Assembly: GCA_963847615.1 (NCBI GenBank)
Contig: CAWKAN010000022.1
Location: 1 to 64,000 of the forward strand
Reading direction: 5' to 3'
DNA length: 64,000 nt
Origin: Palsa-883 sp963847615
GTDB lineage: Bacteria > Pseudomonadota > Alphaproteobacteria > Acetobacterales > Acetobacteraceae
Made by a program: the position numbers and the translations under genes. Positions 34,445 to 42,516 of this stretch are shown piece by piece. Below the pieces are notes generated by a model, which was not told the DNA's origin, made no database searches, and worked only from the letters and a program-made list of their open reading frames with translations. Within the stretch, counting starts at the first letter, position 1. Each line of letters opens with the position of its first letter.

Positions 34445-35497
34445 TCATGCATCCGGGTCTGGCGGAACCGGCCGGGACGGCCTGGCCCATTCGTTGACCA
34501 GGGTATAGCCCACGCCGAGCAACACCGGGCCGAGGAATATCCCGAGCAGGCCGAACGCCAGCGCGCCGCCCAGCACGCCGAGGACGGTCAGCACGAACGG
34601 CAACTGCGCGCCGCGGGAGATGAACCAGGGGCGGATCACGCTGTCGGCGCCGGAGACCGCGACGACACCATAGATAGCCAGAAATATGCCCCAGCCGAGA
34701 TGTCCGCTGACCATCAGCCACAGCGCGGCGGGAATCCACACCACCGGCGCGCCGATCGGCAGCACCGACAGGAACCCGGCGATCGTGCCCAGCAGCGTCG
34801 GCCGCGGCACGCCGGACAGCCACAGGCCGAACGCGGTCAGGATCCCCTGCACCACCGCGGTGCCGAGAATGCCGTAGACCACGCCGCGCACGGTGGCACC
34901 GGTGATCGCGATCAGCCGGTCGGCGCGGTCACCGGCAATGCGCCGCAGCAGATCGGCCAGCCGCCCGGCGATCGGCTCGCCATAGAGGTAGAAGAAGAAC
35001 GCGACGAACAGGGCAAGAATGAACAGCAGGACGCCCCTGGTGATGCCGAGCAGCAGGTCGAACCCGCTCTCCAGCACGAAACCGACATACGGCCTCATCG
35101 CCTGCAGCAGCTCCGATATGTCGCCGGCCCAGCGGTCCCAGATCGCCGCGAATGCCGGCCCGACCAGCGGTATCGCCTCGACCCAGGGCGGTGCCGTCGG
35201 CAAACCCGAATGCACCGCCGTCTCGAACACCGCCCGCATGTGGCCGACGTCCTCGGCGCTCGGCGTGGCGATCGCCAGCGGCAACACCACCATCACCGCG
35301 GTCAGCGCCACCATCAGCCCGGCGGCCGGCGTGCGGCGCAAATGCAGGTGCACGCGCAACCACTCGAACACCGGCCAGGTGGTGAACGCCAGGATCGCCG
35401 CCCAGAGCAGCGACGACATGAACGGATAAAGAACGAGCACGCAGCCGATGCCGATGCCCCCGAGCATCAGGGCCATCAACACCCGTTCCGCGGTCAT
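34445..35497 (-). CDS. AI-2E family (PerM-type) transporter
   Basis: 350 residues with about eight membrane segments in the AI-2E/PerM pattern: the N-terminal pair FMSSLLWAAILAFTTWPVFE, a soluble helical middle, and the C-terminal block GIFLAIYGVVAVSGADSVIR with PWFISRG and LLGIFLGPVLLGV. Members export small molecules, and some act as Na+/H+ antiporters; the substrate here is unknown. ATG 35497 lies right after GGGGAGGGCGGG. A longer reading from 35653 would add 52 basic residues. It is divergent from hyi. Confidence 0.88.
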   Translation of the reverse strand: MTAERVLMALMLGGIGIGCVLVLYPFMSSLLWAAILAFTTWPVFEWLRVHLHLRRTPAAGLMVALTAVMVVLPLAIATPSAEDVGHMRAVFETAVHSGLPTAPPWVEAIPLVGPAFAAIWDRWAGDISELLQAMRPYVGFVLESGFDLLLGITRGVLLFILALFVAFFFYLYGEPIAGRLADLLRRIAGDRADRLIAITGATVRGVVYGILGTAVVQGILTAFGLWLSGVPRPTLLGTIAGFLSVLPIGAPVVWIPAALWLMVSGHLGWGIFLAIYGVVAVSGADSVIRPWFISRGAQLPFVLTVLGVLGGALAFGLLGIFLGPVLLGVGYTLVNEWARPSRPVPPDPDA

Positions 35498-35674
35498 CCC
35501 GCCCTCCCCTGGCATCCGATCTCTGTCCCCCTCGCTGTCCGCCTGGCACCCTCGCCTGGGTCTCGCGTCCCGGCCGATCACGCAACGACTGCTCCCGTGG
35601 CGGCTGGTCCGCGGCGACTGGTCAAGCGGCCGGCCCGGCTGTAGCTTCACCACCCGCTTCCGGGGAGGTCAATC

Positions 35675-36454
35675 GTGCCACGCTTCGCCGCCAACCTGTC
35701 GATGATGTTCAACGAGCATGCCTTCCTCGACCGTTTCGACGCGGCCGCCAAGGCCGGATTCGAGGCTGTCGAATTCCTGTTCCCCTACGAGCACCCGGCC
35801 GTCGAGCTGAAACGCCGGCTGGAGGCCAACGGCTTGACCCAGGCGCTGTTCAACATGCCGCCGGGCGACTGGGCCGGCGGCGAGCGCGGACTGGCGGCGC
35901 TGCCCGGCCGGCAGCGGCAATTCCGCGACGGCGTGAAGCTGGCGCTCGACTATGCCACGACGATCGGCTGCAAGCTGGTGCACTGCATGGCTGGCATCGT
36001 GCCGGCGGAGGTCTCGCTGACCACGGCGGGCGCCGTGTATGCCGCGAACCTGGCCTGGGCCGGCGAGCAGGCGCTGGCGGCGGGGGTGAAGCTGGCGATC
36101 GAGCCGATCAATCACCGCGACATGCCGGGCTTTTTCCTGAACACCGAGGCGCAGGGCGCGGCGGTGGTGGCGGCGATCGGCTTCGACCGCGTCGGCTTGC
36201 AGTTCGACGTCTATCACTGCCAGACCACCGAGGGCGACATCACCAAGCGGATGGAGCTGCACCTGCCGGTGATCGTGCACATGCAGGTCGCCGACGTGCC
36301 GGGACGCAACGAACCGGGCACCGGCGAGATCGGTTGGCCGTTCGTGTTCCGGCGCATGGACGAGCTTGGCTACACCGGTTGGGTCGGCTGCGAGTATCGC
36401 CCCGCCGGCGACACGGTTGCCGGACTGGCCTGGCGGAAGACGTTCGGCGTTTGA
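35675..36454 (+). CDS. hyi: Hydroxypyruvate isomerase
   Basis: 259 residues, TIM-barrel of the xylose-isomerase-like family. Hyi converts hydroxypyruvate and tartronate semialdehyde in glyoxylate metabolism. Key blocks: RFAANLSMMFNEHAFLDRF at the start, EAVEFLFPYEHPA, KLAIEPINHRDMPGFFLN with the metal-binding Glu, GLQFDVYHCQTTEGD, and GCEYRPAGDTVAGLAW at the end. GTG 35675 follows GGGGAGGTCAATC. The next gene is a tartronate semialdehyde reductase, which supports this assignment over a generic sugar isomerase. Confidence 0.92.
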   Translation: MPRFAANLSMMFNEHAFLDRFDAAAKAGFEAVEFLFPYEHPAVELKRRLEANGLTQALFNMPPGDWAGGERGLAALPGRQRQFRDGVKLALDYATTIGCKLVHCMAGIVPAEVSLTTAGAVYAANLAWAGEQALAAGVKLAIEPINHRDMPGFFLNTEAQGAAVVAAIGFDRVGLQFDVYHCQTTEGDITKRMELHLPVIVHMQVADVPGRNEPGTGEIGWPFVFRRMDELGYTGWVGCEYRPAGDTVAGLAWRKTFGV

Positions 36455-36553
36455 GCCGGACGGGCACGCAGCGGGGACACCCGAGGCGGCCACGCGGCGC
36501 GCGGCGATAGGTCACGCGGCCCGGCGTCGAGGGGCCGCACGTCGAGGGGGCAT

Positions 36554-36655
36554 TGGTTCGGCGGCCATCGGTTCAGCGGCCATAGGTTCAGCGGCCGCAG
36601 GGTCTTGGGACCATAGGTTCAGCGGCCCAGGTTCAGCGGCCCAGGTTCAGCGGGC
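36554..36655. repeat. 15/14-bp tandem repeats upstream of glxR
   Basis: GGTTCAGCGGCCATA-type units: three of 15 bp, one diverged, then two of 14 bp (GGTTCAGCGGCCCA), ending 18 bp before ATG 36674. They lie between hyi and glxR and contain no start codon in frame. Confidence 0.85.
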
Positions 36656-36673
36656 AGACACAGGAGACGCAGC

Positions 36674-37558
36674 ATGAAGATCGGATTCATCGGCCTCGGC
36701 ATCATGGGCCGCCCAATGGCGCTCAACCTGCATGCCGCACAGCACACCCTGCTGGTCTACGACCGCGCCGGCCTGGCGGACGACATCCGCGCGGTCGCCG
36801 AGGTCGAGCCGGACTGCAAGACCGTCGCGGCGGGCGCCGAGGTGGTGATCGTCATGGTGCCCGACACGCCGGACGTGGAGAACGTGCTGTTCGCGCCCAC
36901 CGGCGTCGCGGCCGGGCTGAAGCCGGGCACGCTGGTGATCGACATGTCCTCGATCAGCCCGATCGCCACCAAGGAGTTCGCCGCGAAGATCAACGCGCTG
37001 GGCTGCGACTACCTCGACGCGCCGGTGTCCGGCGGCGAGGTCGGGGCGAAGCAGGCGACGCTGACCATCATGGTCGGCGGCCCCTCAGCGGCGTTCGCCC
37101 GCGCCAAGCCGCTGTTCGACCTGATGGGCAAGAACATCACCCATGTCGGCGAGGCGAACGGCGACGGGCAGACCTGCAAGGTGGCGAACCAGATCATCGT
37201 CGCGCTGAACATCCAGGCGGTCGCCGAAGCGCTGGTCTTTGCCTCGCGCGCCGGGGCGGACCCGGCCAAGGTGCGGCAGGCGCTGATGGGCGGGTTCGCG
37301 TCCTCGCGCATTCTTGAAGTGCACGCCGAGCGGATGCTCAACGGCACGTTCAATCCCGGCTTCCGCATCCGCCTGCACCAGAAGGACCTCAACCTGGCGC
37401 TGTCGGCGGCGCGTGAGTTGGGCCTGTCGCTGCCCAATACCGCGATCGCGCAGCAGATGTTCTCGTCCTGTACCGCCCATGGCGGCGCCGATCTGGATCA
37501 TTCGGCGATGATCCTGGCGATCGAGGGGCTCGGTTCGCACTCGATTCGGAAGAAATAA
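36674..37558 (+). CDS. glxR: 2-hydroxy-3-oxopropionate (tartronate semialdehyde) reductase
   Basis: 294 residues of the beta-hydroxyacid dehydrogenase family. The NAD(P) site GFIGLGIMGRPMALNL is at residues 4-19, the substrate-binding DAPVSGGEVGAKQATL near 116-131, and the catalytic Lys in GQTCKVANQIIVALN near 170. It reduces tartronate semialdehyde to glycerate, next to hydroxypyruvate isomerase. The tail HSIRKK is common in GlxR/GarR. An AGGAGACGCAGC ribosome site precedes ATG 36674. Confidence 0.94.
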   Translation: MKIGFIGLGIMGRPMALNLHAAQHTLLVYDRAGLADDIRAVAEVEPDCKTVAAGAEVVIVMVPDTPDVENVLFAPTGVAAGLKPGTLVIDMSSISPIATKEFAAKINALGCDYLDAPVSGGEVGAKQATLTIMVGGPSAAFARAKPLFDLMGKNITHVGEANGDGQTCKVANQIIVALNIQAVAEALVFASRAGADPAKVRQALMGGFASSRILEVHAERMLNGTFNPGFRIRLHQKDLNLALSAARELGLSLPNTAIAQQMFSSCTAHGGADLDHSAMILAIEGLGSHSIRKK

Positions 37559-37699
37559 ACCGCGCGCGCCCAATTCGACATAAATCGTCGCGACGTGTGA
37601 ACGGAATTGAAAATTCCGTCGCTTCCGGATATTATTTAGATGGTCGCCGATTTTGAGACGCCGTTGTCGGGCAGTCGGTGAGGGCCAAGGAAGTCCCGA

Positions 37700-38587
37700 A
37701 TGTCCATGCGCTTCACCGAGATCGGTCAGCAACTGCGGGCCTACCGACTGGAGTCCGGACTGCGGGCGGAGGAAATCGCCGCCCGCCTGGGCGTGTCCCG
37801 GGCGGCGCTCTATCGTTACGAAAAAGGCGAGGTGATCAAGCTCGACACGATCCAGCGATTGGCCGAACTGCTGAAGATCTCGCCCCTCTCGTTGCTCGGC
37901 ATCGGTGTCGAGTACTACAGCCGACCGCTCGGATATTTCGAACGGCTCCGCCAGGTCGAGGAAACCGCCGACCAGATCCTGCAGTTGCACGGAGCGGTCT
38001 GCTACCTGACCACTTCGGACGCCTACGACCGCGCCCTGGCCGAAGCGCTCGAAGAGTCCACCGACCAGGCCGGCGCCGAACGCCCGGCGATCCGTGGGAT
38101 GATCGAGCAGGTGCTCGGCATCCTCGGCGCCCGCAAGCGGATGTACGGCCTGCGCCGCCCGGGGATCATCACGATGGTGTCGATCGGTGCGGTGCAGCAG
38201 GTCCTGGAAGATGGTGTCGCCGGTGGTGTCGCGCTGTCGGACCGCATGCGGCGGTTGTGCCGCCAGGTGGCCGAGGCCGAAATCGAAAACATCGCCGCCC
38301 TCATGGAAGCCGAGCCGATGGGATTGCAGTTCGGCGTCATCGTCGGCGCGGAACCGACCTCCGCCTTCAAGATCATTCGCTCGCGCGACCGCGTCAGCCT
38401 GGCGGTGAACCCGTTCCGGCCGGATGCCCATCCGAGTGCACATACCGGCGTCGCGATGATCACCGGCGCCGACGAGGCGGTCGCCGCGCACCAGCGCGTG
38501 GCCGAAGCGGCCTGGCGCGACGCCTTGAAGGGACCCGCCGGGGCCGCCCGACTGCGGCAACTGATCGCCCAAACCACCCGCGCCTGA
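37700..38587 (+). CDS. XRE-family transcriptional regulator with large C-terminal domain
   Basis: 295 residues. The helix-turn-helix covers about 6-60: IGQQLRAYRLESGLRAEEIA and RLGVSRAALYRYEKGEVIKL. The remaining 230 residues look like an effector or oligomerisation domain without a family I can name with confidence. The 140 bp upstream are unusually AT-rich (ACATAAATCG, AATTGAAAATTCC, ATATTATTTAGATGG) and probably hold its promoter. It follows hyi-glxR in the same direction and may control them. ATG 37700 and 37706 are both possible. Confidence 0.85.
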   Translation: MSMRFTEIGQQLRAYRLESGLRAEEIAARLGVSRAALYRYEKGEVIKLDTIQRLAELLKISPLSLLGIGVEYYSRPLGYFERLRQVEETADQILQLHGAVCYLTTSDAYDRALAEALEESTDQAGAERPAIRGMIEQVLGILGARKRMYGLRRPGIITMVSIGAVQQVLEDGVAGGVALSDRMRRLCRQVAEAEIENIAALMEAEPMGLQFGVIVGAEPTSAFKIIRSRDRVSLAVNPFRPDAHPSAHTGVAMITGADEAVAAHQRVAEAAWRDALKGPAGAARLRQLIAQTTRA

Positions 38588-38591
38588 AACA

Positions 38592-38632
38592 GACCGAAGG
38601 AAGGCCAGGGCTCCGCCCTGACCTTCGTCCGG
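38592..38632 (+). terminator. Hairpin after the XRE gene
   Basis: AAGGCCAGGGC-TCC-GCCCTGACCTT forms a stem of about 10 bp just after the stop of the regulator. There is no strong T-run. It also resembles the outer module of the nested-palindrome elements. Confidence 0.45.
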
Positions 38633-38658
38633 GCTGGGCGGCGCTGGTGCCGGGTTCT

Positions 38659-39319
38659 ATGGTAGGTTCGATGTCAGGTTCCTCCCCCGCGCCGTTGCCG
38701 CCGCATCCCGATGTGCAGATCGACTCCAACCAGCGCGTCTGGGCTGGCCGGTTTCCGCTCGACCTGGTGCGGTTTCACCATCGTCGCTTCGACGGATCGA
38801 CCTCCGGCTTGCGCACCTGGGAGCTTTGGCGCCGCGGCCGGGCCGCGGCATTGCTGCCCTACGACCCGACGGAAGACGCGGTGGTGCTGATCGAGCAGTT
38901 TCGCCTGCCCGCGCTGGCCGCCGGCCTGGACCCGGTGCTGGTGGAACTGCCCGCCGGCCTGACCGATCCGCCCGAAATCGGCGGAAGCCACCGCGCTGCG
39001 GGAGACGCAGGAAGAGACCGGCCTGGTGCCGGACCGGGTGGAGCCGATCAGCGAAGTCCTGCTGGTACCGGGCGGCTGCGACGAGGTCTGCGCGCTGTTC
39101 GTCGGCCGGGTCCGCATCCCCGCGGCCAACGCGGCGGGCATTGCCGGCCATGGCGGCCTCGCGACGGAGCATGAGGACATCCGGGTTCGGGTCTGGCCGG
39201 CGCGCGAGGCGATCGACGCGGCGCTGAGCGGCAAGCTGCCGAACGTGCTGACGATGGCGGCGCTGCTGTGGTTCGCGGCGCGGCGGGACTGGTTGCGGCA
39301 GGAGTGGGCACGGACATGA
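38659..39319 (+). pseudogene. NUDIX hydrolase with +1 frameshift inside the Nudix box
   Basis: The first frame reads MVGSMSGSSPAPLPPHPDVQ and continues to VELPAGLTDPPEIG; an extra G near 38983 then moves the frame to EATALRETQEETGLVPDRVE. Joined, they give a perfect Nudix box, GLTDPPEIG-EATALRETQEETGL, so the family is certain. The rest ends LLWFAARRDWLRQEWART. It resembles ADP-ribose pyrophosphatase-type enzymes (EQFRLPAL, ELPAG). Its TGA overlaps the AlaX ATG. If the insertion is an assembly error the gene is intact at about 219 residues. ATG 38671 is an alternative start. Confidence 0.85.
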
Positions 39320-40038
39320 CCGAGCGGATGTACGAGGACGATGCGCAGCTTGCGGCGATGCAGGCGCATGTGGTCGCCAGCGGGCCGGATGGGGTGGTGC
39401 TCGACCGCACCGTCTTCTACGCCCGCGGCGGCGGCCAGCCGGGCGATGTCGGGACGCTGCGCTGGGACGGCGGCGAGGCGCAGATCACCGACACGATAAA
39501 GGGCGAGGCGGGCGCGATCCTGCACCTGGTCGCGCCGGGCGCCGCGCTGCCGCCGGTCGGCGCGGCGGTGTCGGGCACGCTCGACTGGGCAAGGCGGCAT
39601 CGCCTGATGCGCATGCACACGGCGATGCACCTGCTGTGCAGCCTGATCAAGGGCGCCGCGGTGACCGGCGGGGCGGTCGGCGCCGAGCGCTCGCGGCTGG
39701 ATTTCGACCTGCCGAACCCGCCGCCGAAGGAGGAGGTCGAGGCCGGGCTGAACGCGCTGATCGCGGCGGATCACCCGGTGCATCTGGAATGGGTGGACGA
39801 GGCGGTGTTGGACAGCAATCCGGCGCTGGTGCGGACCATGTCGGTGCAGCCGCCGCGCGGCACCGGGCGGCTGCGGCTGGTGCGGATCGGGCCGGAAGCG
39901 GCGCCGGTCGACCTGCAGCCCTGCGGCGGCACGCATGTGGCGCGGACCGGCGAGATCGGCCGCATCGCGGTGGTGAAGATCGAGAACAAGGGCAAGCAGA
40001 ACCGGCGGATCATCATCGCGCCGGCCGAGACCGCGTGA
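39316..40038 (+). CDS. Alanyl-tRNA editing protein (AlaX type)
   Basis: 240 residues, a free-standing version of the AlaRS editing domain that removes mischarged serine or glycine from tRNA-Ala. The zinc-binding residues are visible: RMHTAMHLLCSLIKG (HxxxH) near residues 95-109, and CGGTHVA (Cys and His) near 203-209. GGGQPGDVGTLRW is the N-terminal glycine-rich block. ATG 39316 overlaps the NUDIX stop. Length suggests an AlaX-M type. Confidence 0.9.
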   Translation: MTERMYEDDAQLAAMQAHVVASGPDGVVLDRTVFYARGGGQPGDVGTLRWDGGEAQITDTIKGEAGAILHLVAPGAALPPVGAAVSGTLDWARRHRLMRMHTAMHLLCSLIKGAAVTGGAVGAERSRLDFDLPNPPPKEEVEAGLNALIAADHPVHLEWVDEAVLDSNPALVRTMSVQPPRGTGRLRLVRIGPEAAPVDLQPCGGTHVARTGEIGRIAVVKIENKGKQNRRIIIAPAETA

Positions 40039-40436
40039 GACATTCGGCATCGATGGGTGCGCAAAGTGCCGATTTGGCTGGGCCATGCGCCGGCCGGCGT
40101 CACGGCAAGTCTGACTTTGGCCGGACGGTGTTACGGTTCCGTTATGACCTGGCGTGCCCCGGCCGTTGCCCGGGGCAGGCTCCGGCCATCCCCGTGCCGC
40201 CGGTGGAGGACGGATGGCCGGGTGATCCCCGGGACAACTGCCCGGGGACAAGGGCCCGGGCATGACGGGGAGACGTTGTCCGGATCAGCCCAAATGCGAA
40301 TTGCTGCGTTGTTTCGGCCGGGCTTGACCCGGCGTTCCATTCCAGCACGGTGCCGCGACAGATCGCCGGGACACGCAAGACCGTGGCGGCGGGCCAACCG
40401 CGTCGTGCCACAACGAAACCGACCGTAGGAGGAAAG
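40039..40436. other. Intergenic region with hairpin repeat
   Basis: 398 bp without a gene. It holds the repeat at 40157-40271 and, at the end, a strong AGGAGG (40427-40432) before sseA. No promoter could be assigned with confidence. Confidence 0.4.
40157..40271. repeat. Imperfect palindromic repeat
   Basis: Left part CCCCGGCCGTTGCCCGGGGC with GGCCATCC; right part GGATGGCCGGGTGATCCCCG with CCCGGGCATGACGGGG. It is related to the CATGGCCGGG hairpin family, but the arms pair less well than at 15056-15131. Confidence 0.6.
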
Positions 40437-41288
40437 ATGCAAGCGCTGGTCACGACCGACTGGCTGGCCGGGGAGCTCGGCCAGCCGGACCTGGTGGTGT
40501 TCGATGCCACCAAGTACCTGCCGAACGAAGCCAAGGACGGACGCGCGGAATTCCGCGCCGCGCATATTCCCGGTGCGCGCTACTTCGACATCGACGAGGT
40601 GGCCGATCCCGATACCGACCTGCCGCACATGGTCCCCAGCCCGGGGCGGTTTGCCCGGCTGATGGGCGCGCTCGGCGTGGGCAATGCGACGCGCGTGGTG
40701 TTCTACGACCAGAAGGGCCTGGCCTCGGCGGCGCGCGGCTGGTGGCTGATGGGGCTGTTCGGGCATGACGCGGCGGCGGTGCTGGACGGCGGGCTGCCCA
40801 AGTGGCTGCGCGAGGGGCGCGCGACCGAGCCGGGCGAGCCGGCGCTTGCCGCGCCCGCAACGTTCCGGCCGGATTACCGCGCCGCCCGGCTGCGCGGCAT
40901 CGGCGACGTGCTGGCCAACGTCGCCACGCGGGCCGAGCTGGTGCTGGACGCGCGCGCCGCCGGACGCTTCACCGGCGCCACGCCGGAGCCGCGCGCCGGC
41001 ATGCGCAGCGGGCACATCCCGGGCTCGGCCAGCCTGCCCTACACCGAGCTGCTGAACGCGGACGGCACGTTCCTGGCGCCGGCGGCGCTGCGGGCGCGCC
41101 TCGCCGCGGCCGGGGCCGACGGGACGCGCCCGCCGGTGACCAGCTGCGGCTCGGGCGTCACCGCGTGCATCCTGACGCTGGGGCTGCGCCTCGCCGGGTT
41201 GGCGGAGGGCGCGGTGTATGACGGATCGTGGACCGAATGGGGTGGGCGTACCGATACGCCGGTGAACACGGGATTGGAAACAAACTGA
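40437..41288 (+). CDS. sseA: 3-mercaptopyruvate sulfurtransferase (two-domain rhodanese)
   Basis: 283 residues with two rhodanese domains: the N-terminal structural one (VVFDATKYLPNEAKDGRAEF) and the catalytic one, with Cys in VTSCGSGVTACILTLGL. The CGSGVTA loop is the 3-mercaptopyruvate type rather than the thiosulfate type (CRKGVTA). GSWTEWGG closes the active site. The enzyme moves sulfur from 3-mercaptopyruvate to thiols. AGGAGG lies four bases before ATG 40437. metC follows two bases later, so both act in sulfur amino acid metabolism. Confidence 0.95.
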   Translation: MQALVTTDWLAGELGQPDLVVFDATKYLPNEAKDGRAEFRAAHIPGARYFDIDEVADPDTDLPHMVPSPGRFARLMGALGVGNATRVVFYDQKGLASAARGWWLMGLFGHDAAAVLDGGLPKWLREGRATEPGEPALAAPATFRPDYRAARLRGIGDVLANVATRAELVLDARAAGRFTGATPEPRAGMRSGHIPGSASLPYTELLNADGTFLAPAALRARLAAAGADGTRPPVTSCGSGVTACILTLGLRLAGLAEGAVYDGSWTEWGGRTDTPVNTGLETN

Positions 41289-41289
41289 T

Positions 41290-42516
41290 ATGACGAAGGA
41301 TCATTCCGGGCTTGGATTTCACACCCGGTTGTCGCACACCGGGCGGGCGGACAAGACGACCCACGGCTTCGTCAACCCGCCGCTGCTGCGCGGCTCCACC
41401 GTGCTGTATCCCACCGTCGCCGAGCGCAAGCGGCTGGGCGGGATGCGCGGCCAGCGCGTGCTGACCTATGGGCTGGGCGGCAGTGCCACGCATTGGGCGC
41501 TGGAGGACGTCATCGCCGAGGTCGAGGGCGGCACGCGCTGCGCCATCGTCTGCTCCGGCCTCGCCGCGGTGACCACGCCGCTGCTGGCGTTCCTGCAGAC
41601 CGGCGACCACCTGCTGATGCCGGACAGCGTCTACGGCCCGGCGCGCAATTTCGCCGAGGGCATGCTGAAGCGGTTCGGCATCGAGACGAGTTTCTACGAT
41701 CCGCTGATCGACGGGCCCGGCATCGCCGCGCTGCTGCGCCCGAACACCACGGTCGTGTACACCGAAAGCCCGGGCAGCCACACCTTCGAGGTGCAGGACA
41801 TCCCGGCGATCGCGCGCGCGGCGCATGCGCATGCGCATGGCGCGGCGGGGAAGGCCCCCGGGAGCGTCAAGGTGATGATGGACAACACCTGGGGGATCCA
41901 TCACTTCCAGCCGTTCAGGCACGGCGTCGATATCTCGATCCAGGCGGCGACCAAATACCCGGCCGGGCACTCCGACATCCTGATCGGCAGCATCACGGTG
42001 AACAGCGCCGCGGACTGGGACACGCTGCACGCCGGCTCGCGCGGGCTGGGCCAGTATGCCAGCCCGGACGATTGCTGGCTGACCTTGCGCGGCCTGCGCA
42101 CCATGGGGGTGCGGCTGGCGCACCAGGAGCAGGCCGGGCTGGAGGTGGCGCGCTGGCTGGCGGCGCGGCCGGAGGTGGCCAGGGTGCTGCATCCGGCGCT
42201 GCCCGGCGCACCGGGGCACGCGCTGTGGAAGCGCGATTTCACCGGCGCCTGCTCGCTGTTCGGCGTCGAGTTCAAGCCGGACTATTCAGTCGAGAGCACC
42301 CACGCGTTCGTCGAGGCCCTGGCGCTGTTCGGCATCGGCGCCTCCTGGGGCGGGTTCGAGAGCCTGGCGCTGCCGACCACCGGCTTCCTCACCCGCACCG
42401 CGAGCGCGCCGTTCGCCGGCCCGCTGGTACGGCTGCATATCGGGCTGGAGGACGTCTCCGACCTGATCGCCGACCTGGAGCAGGGGCTCGGCGTGTTGCG
42501 CGGCTTCGGCCGGTAG
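41290..42516 (+). CDS. metC: Cystathionine beta-lyase
   Basis: 408 residues, PLP-dependent gamma-family enzyme that cleaves cystathionine to homocysteine, pyruvate and ammonia. Landmarks: YGLGGSATHWALEDVIAEVE, YTESPGSHTFEVQDIPAIAR, MMDNTWGIHHFQPFRHGVDI, and the PLP lysine in QAATKYPAGHSDILIG at about residue 221. GASWGGFESLALPT near the end is MetC-like. It starts directly after sseA. A minus-strand frame from the next gene runs antisense into its 3' end. Confidence 0.94.
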   Translation: MTKDHSGLGFHTRLSHTGRADKTTHGFVNPPLLRGSTVLYPTVAERKRLGGMRGQRVLTYGLGGSATHWALEDVIAEVEGGTRCAIVCSGLAAVTTPLLAFLQTGDHLLMPDSVYGPARNFAEGMLKRFGIETSFYDPLIDGPGIAALLRPNTTVVYTESPGSHTFEVQDIPAIARAAHAHAHGAAGKAPGSVKVMMDNTWGIHHFQPFRHGVDISIQAATKYPAGHSDILIGSITVNSAADWDTLHAGSRGLGQYASPDDCWLTLRGLRTMGVRLAHQEQAGLEVARWLAARPEVARVLHPALPGAPGHALWKRDFTGACSLFGVEFKPDYSVESTHAFVEALALFGIGASWGGFESLALPTTGFLTRTASAPFAGPLVRLHIGLEDVSDLIADLEQGLGVLRGFGR

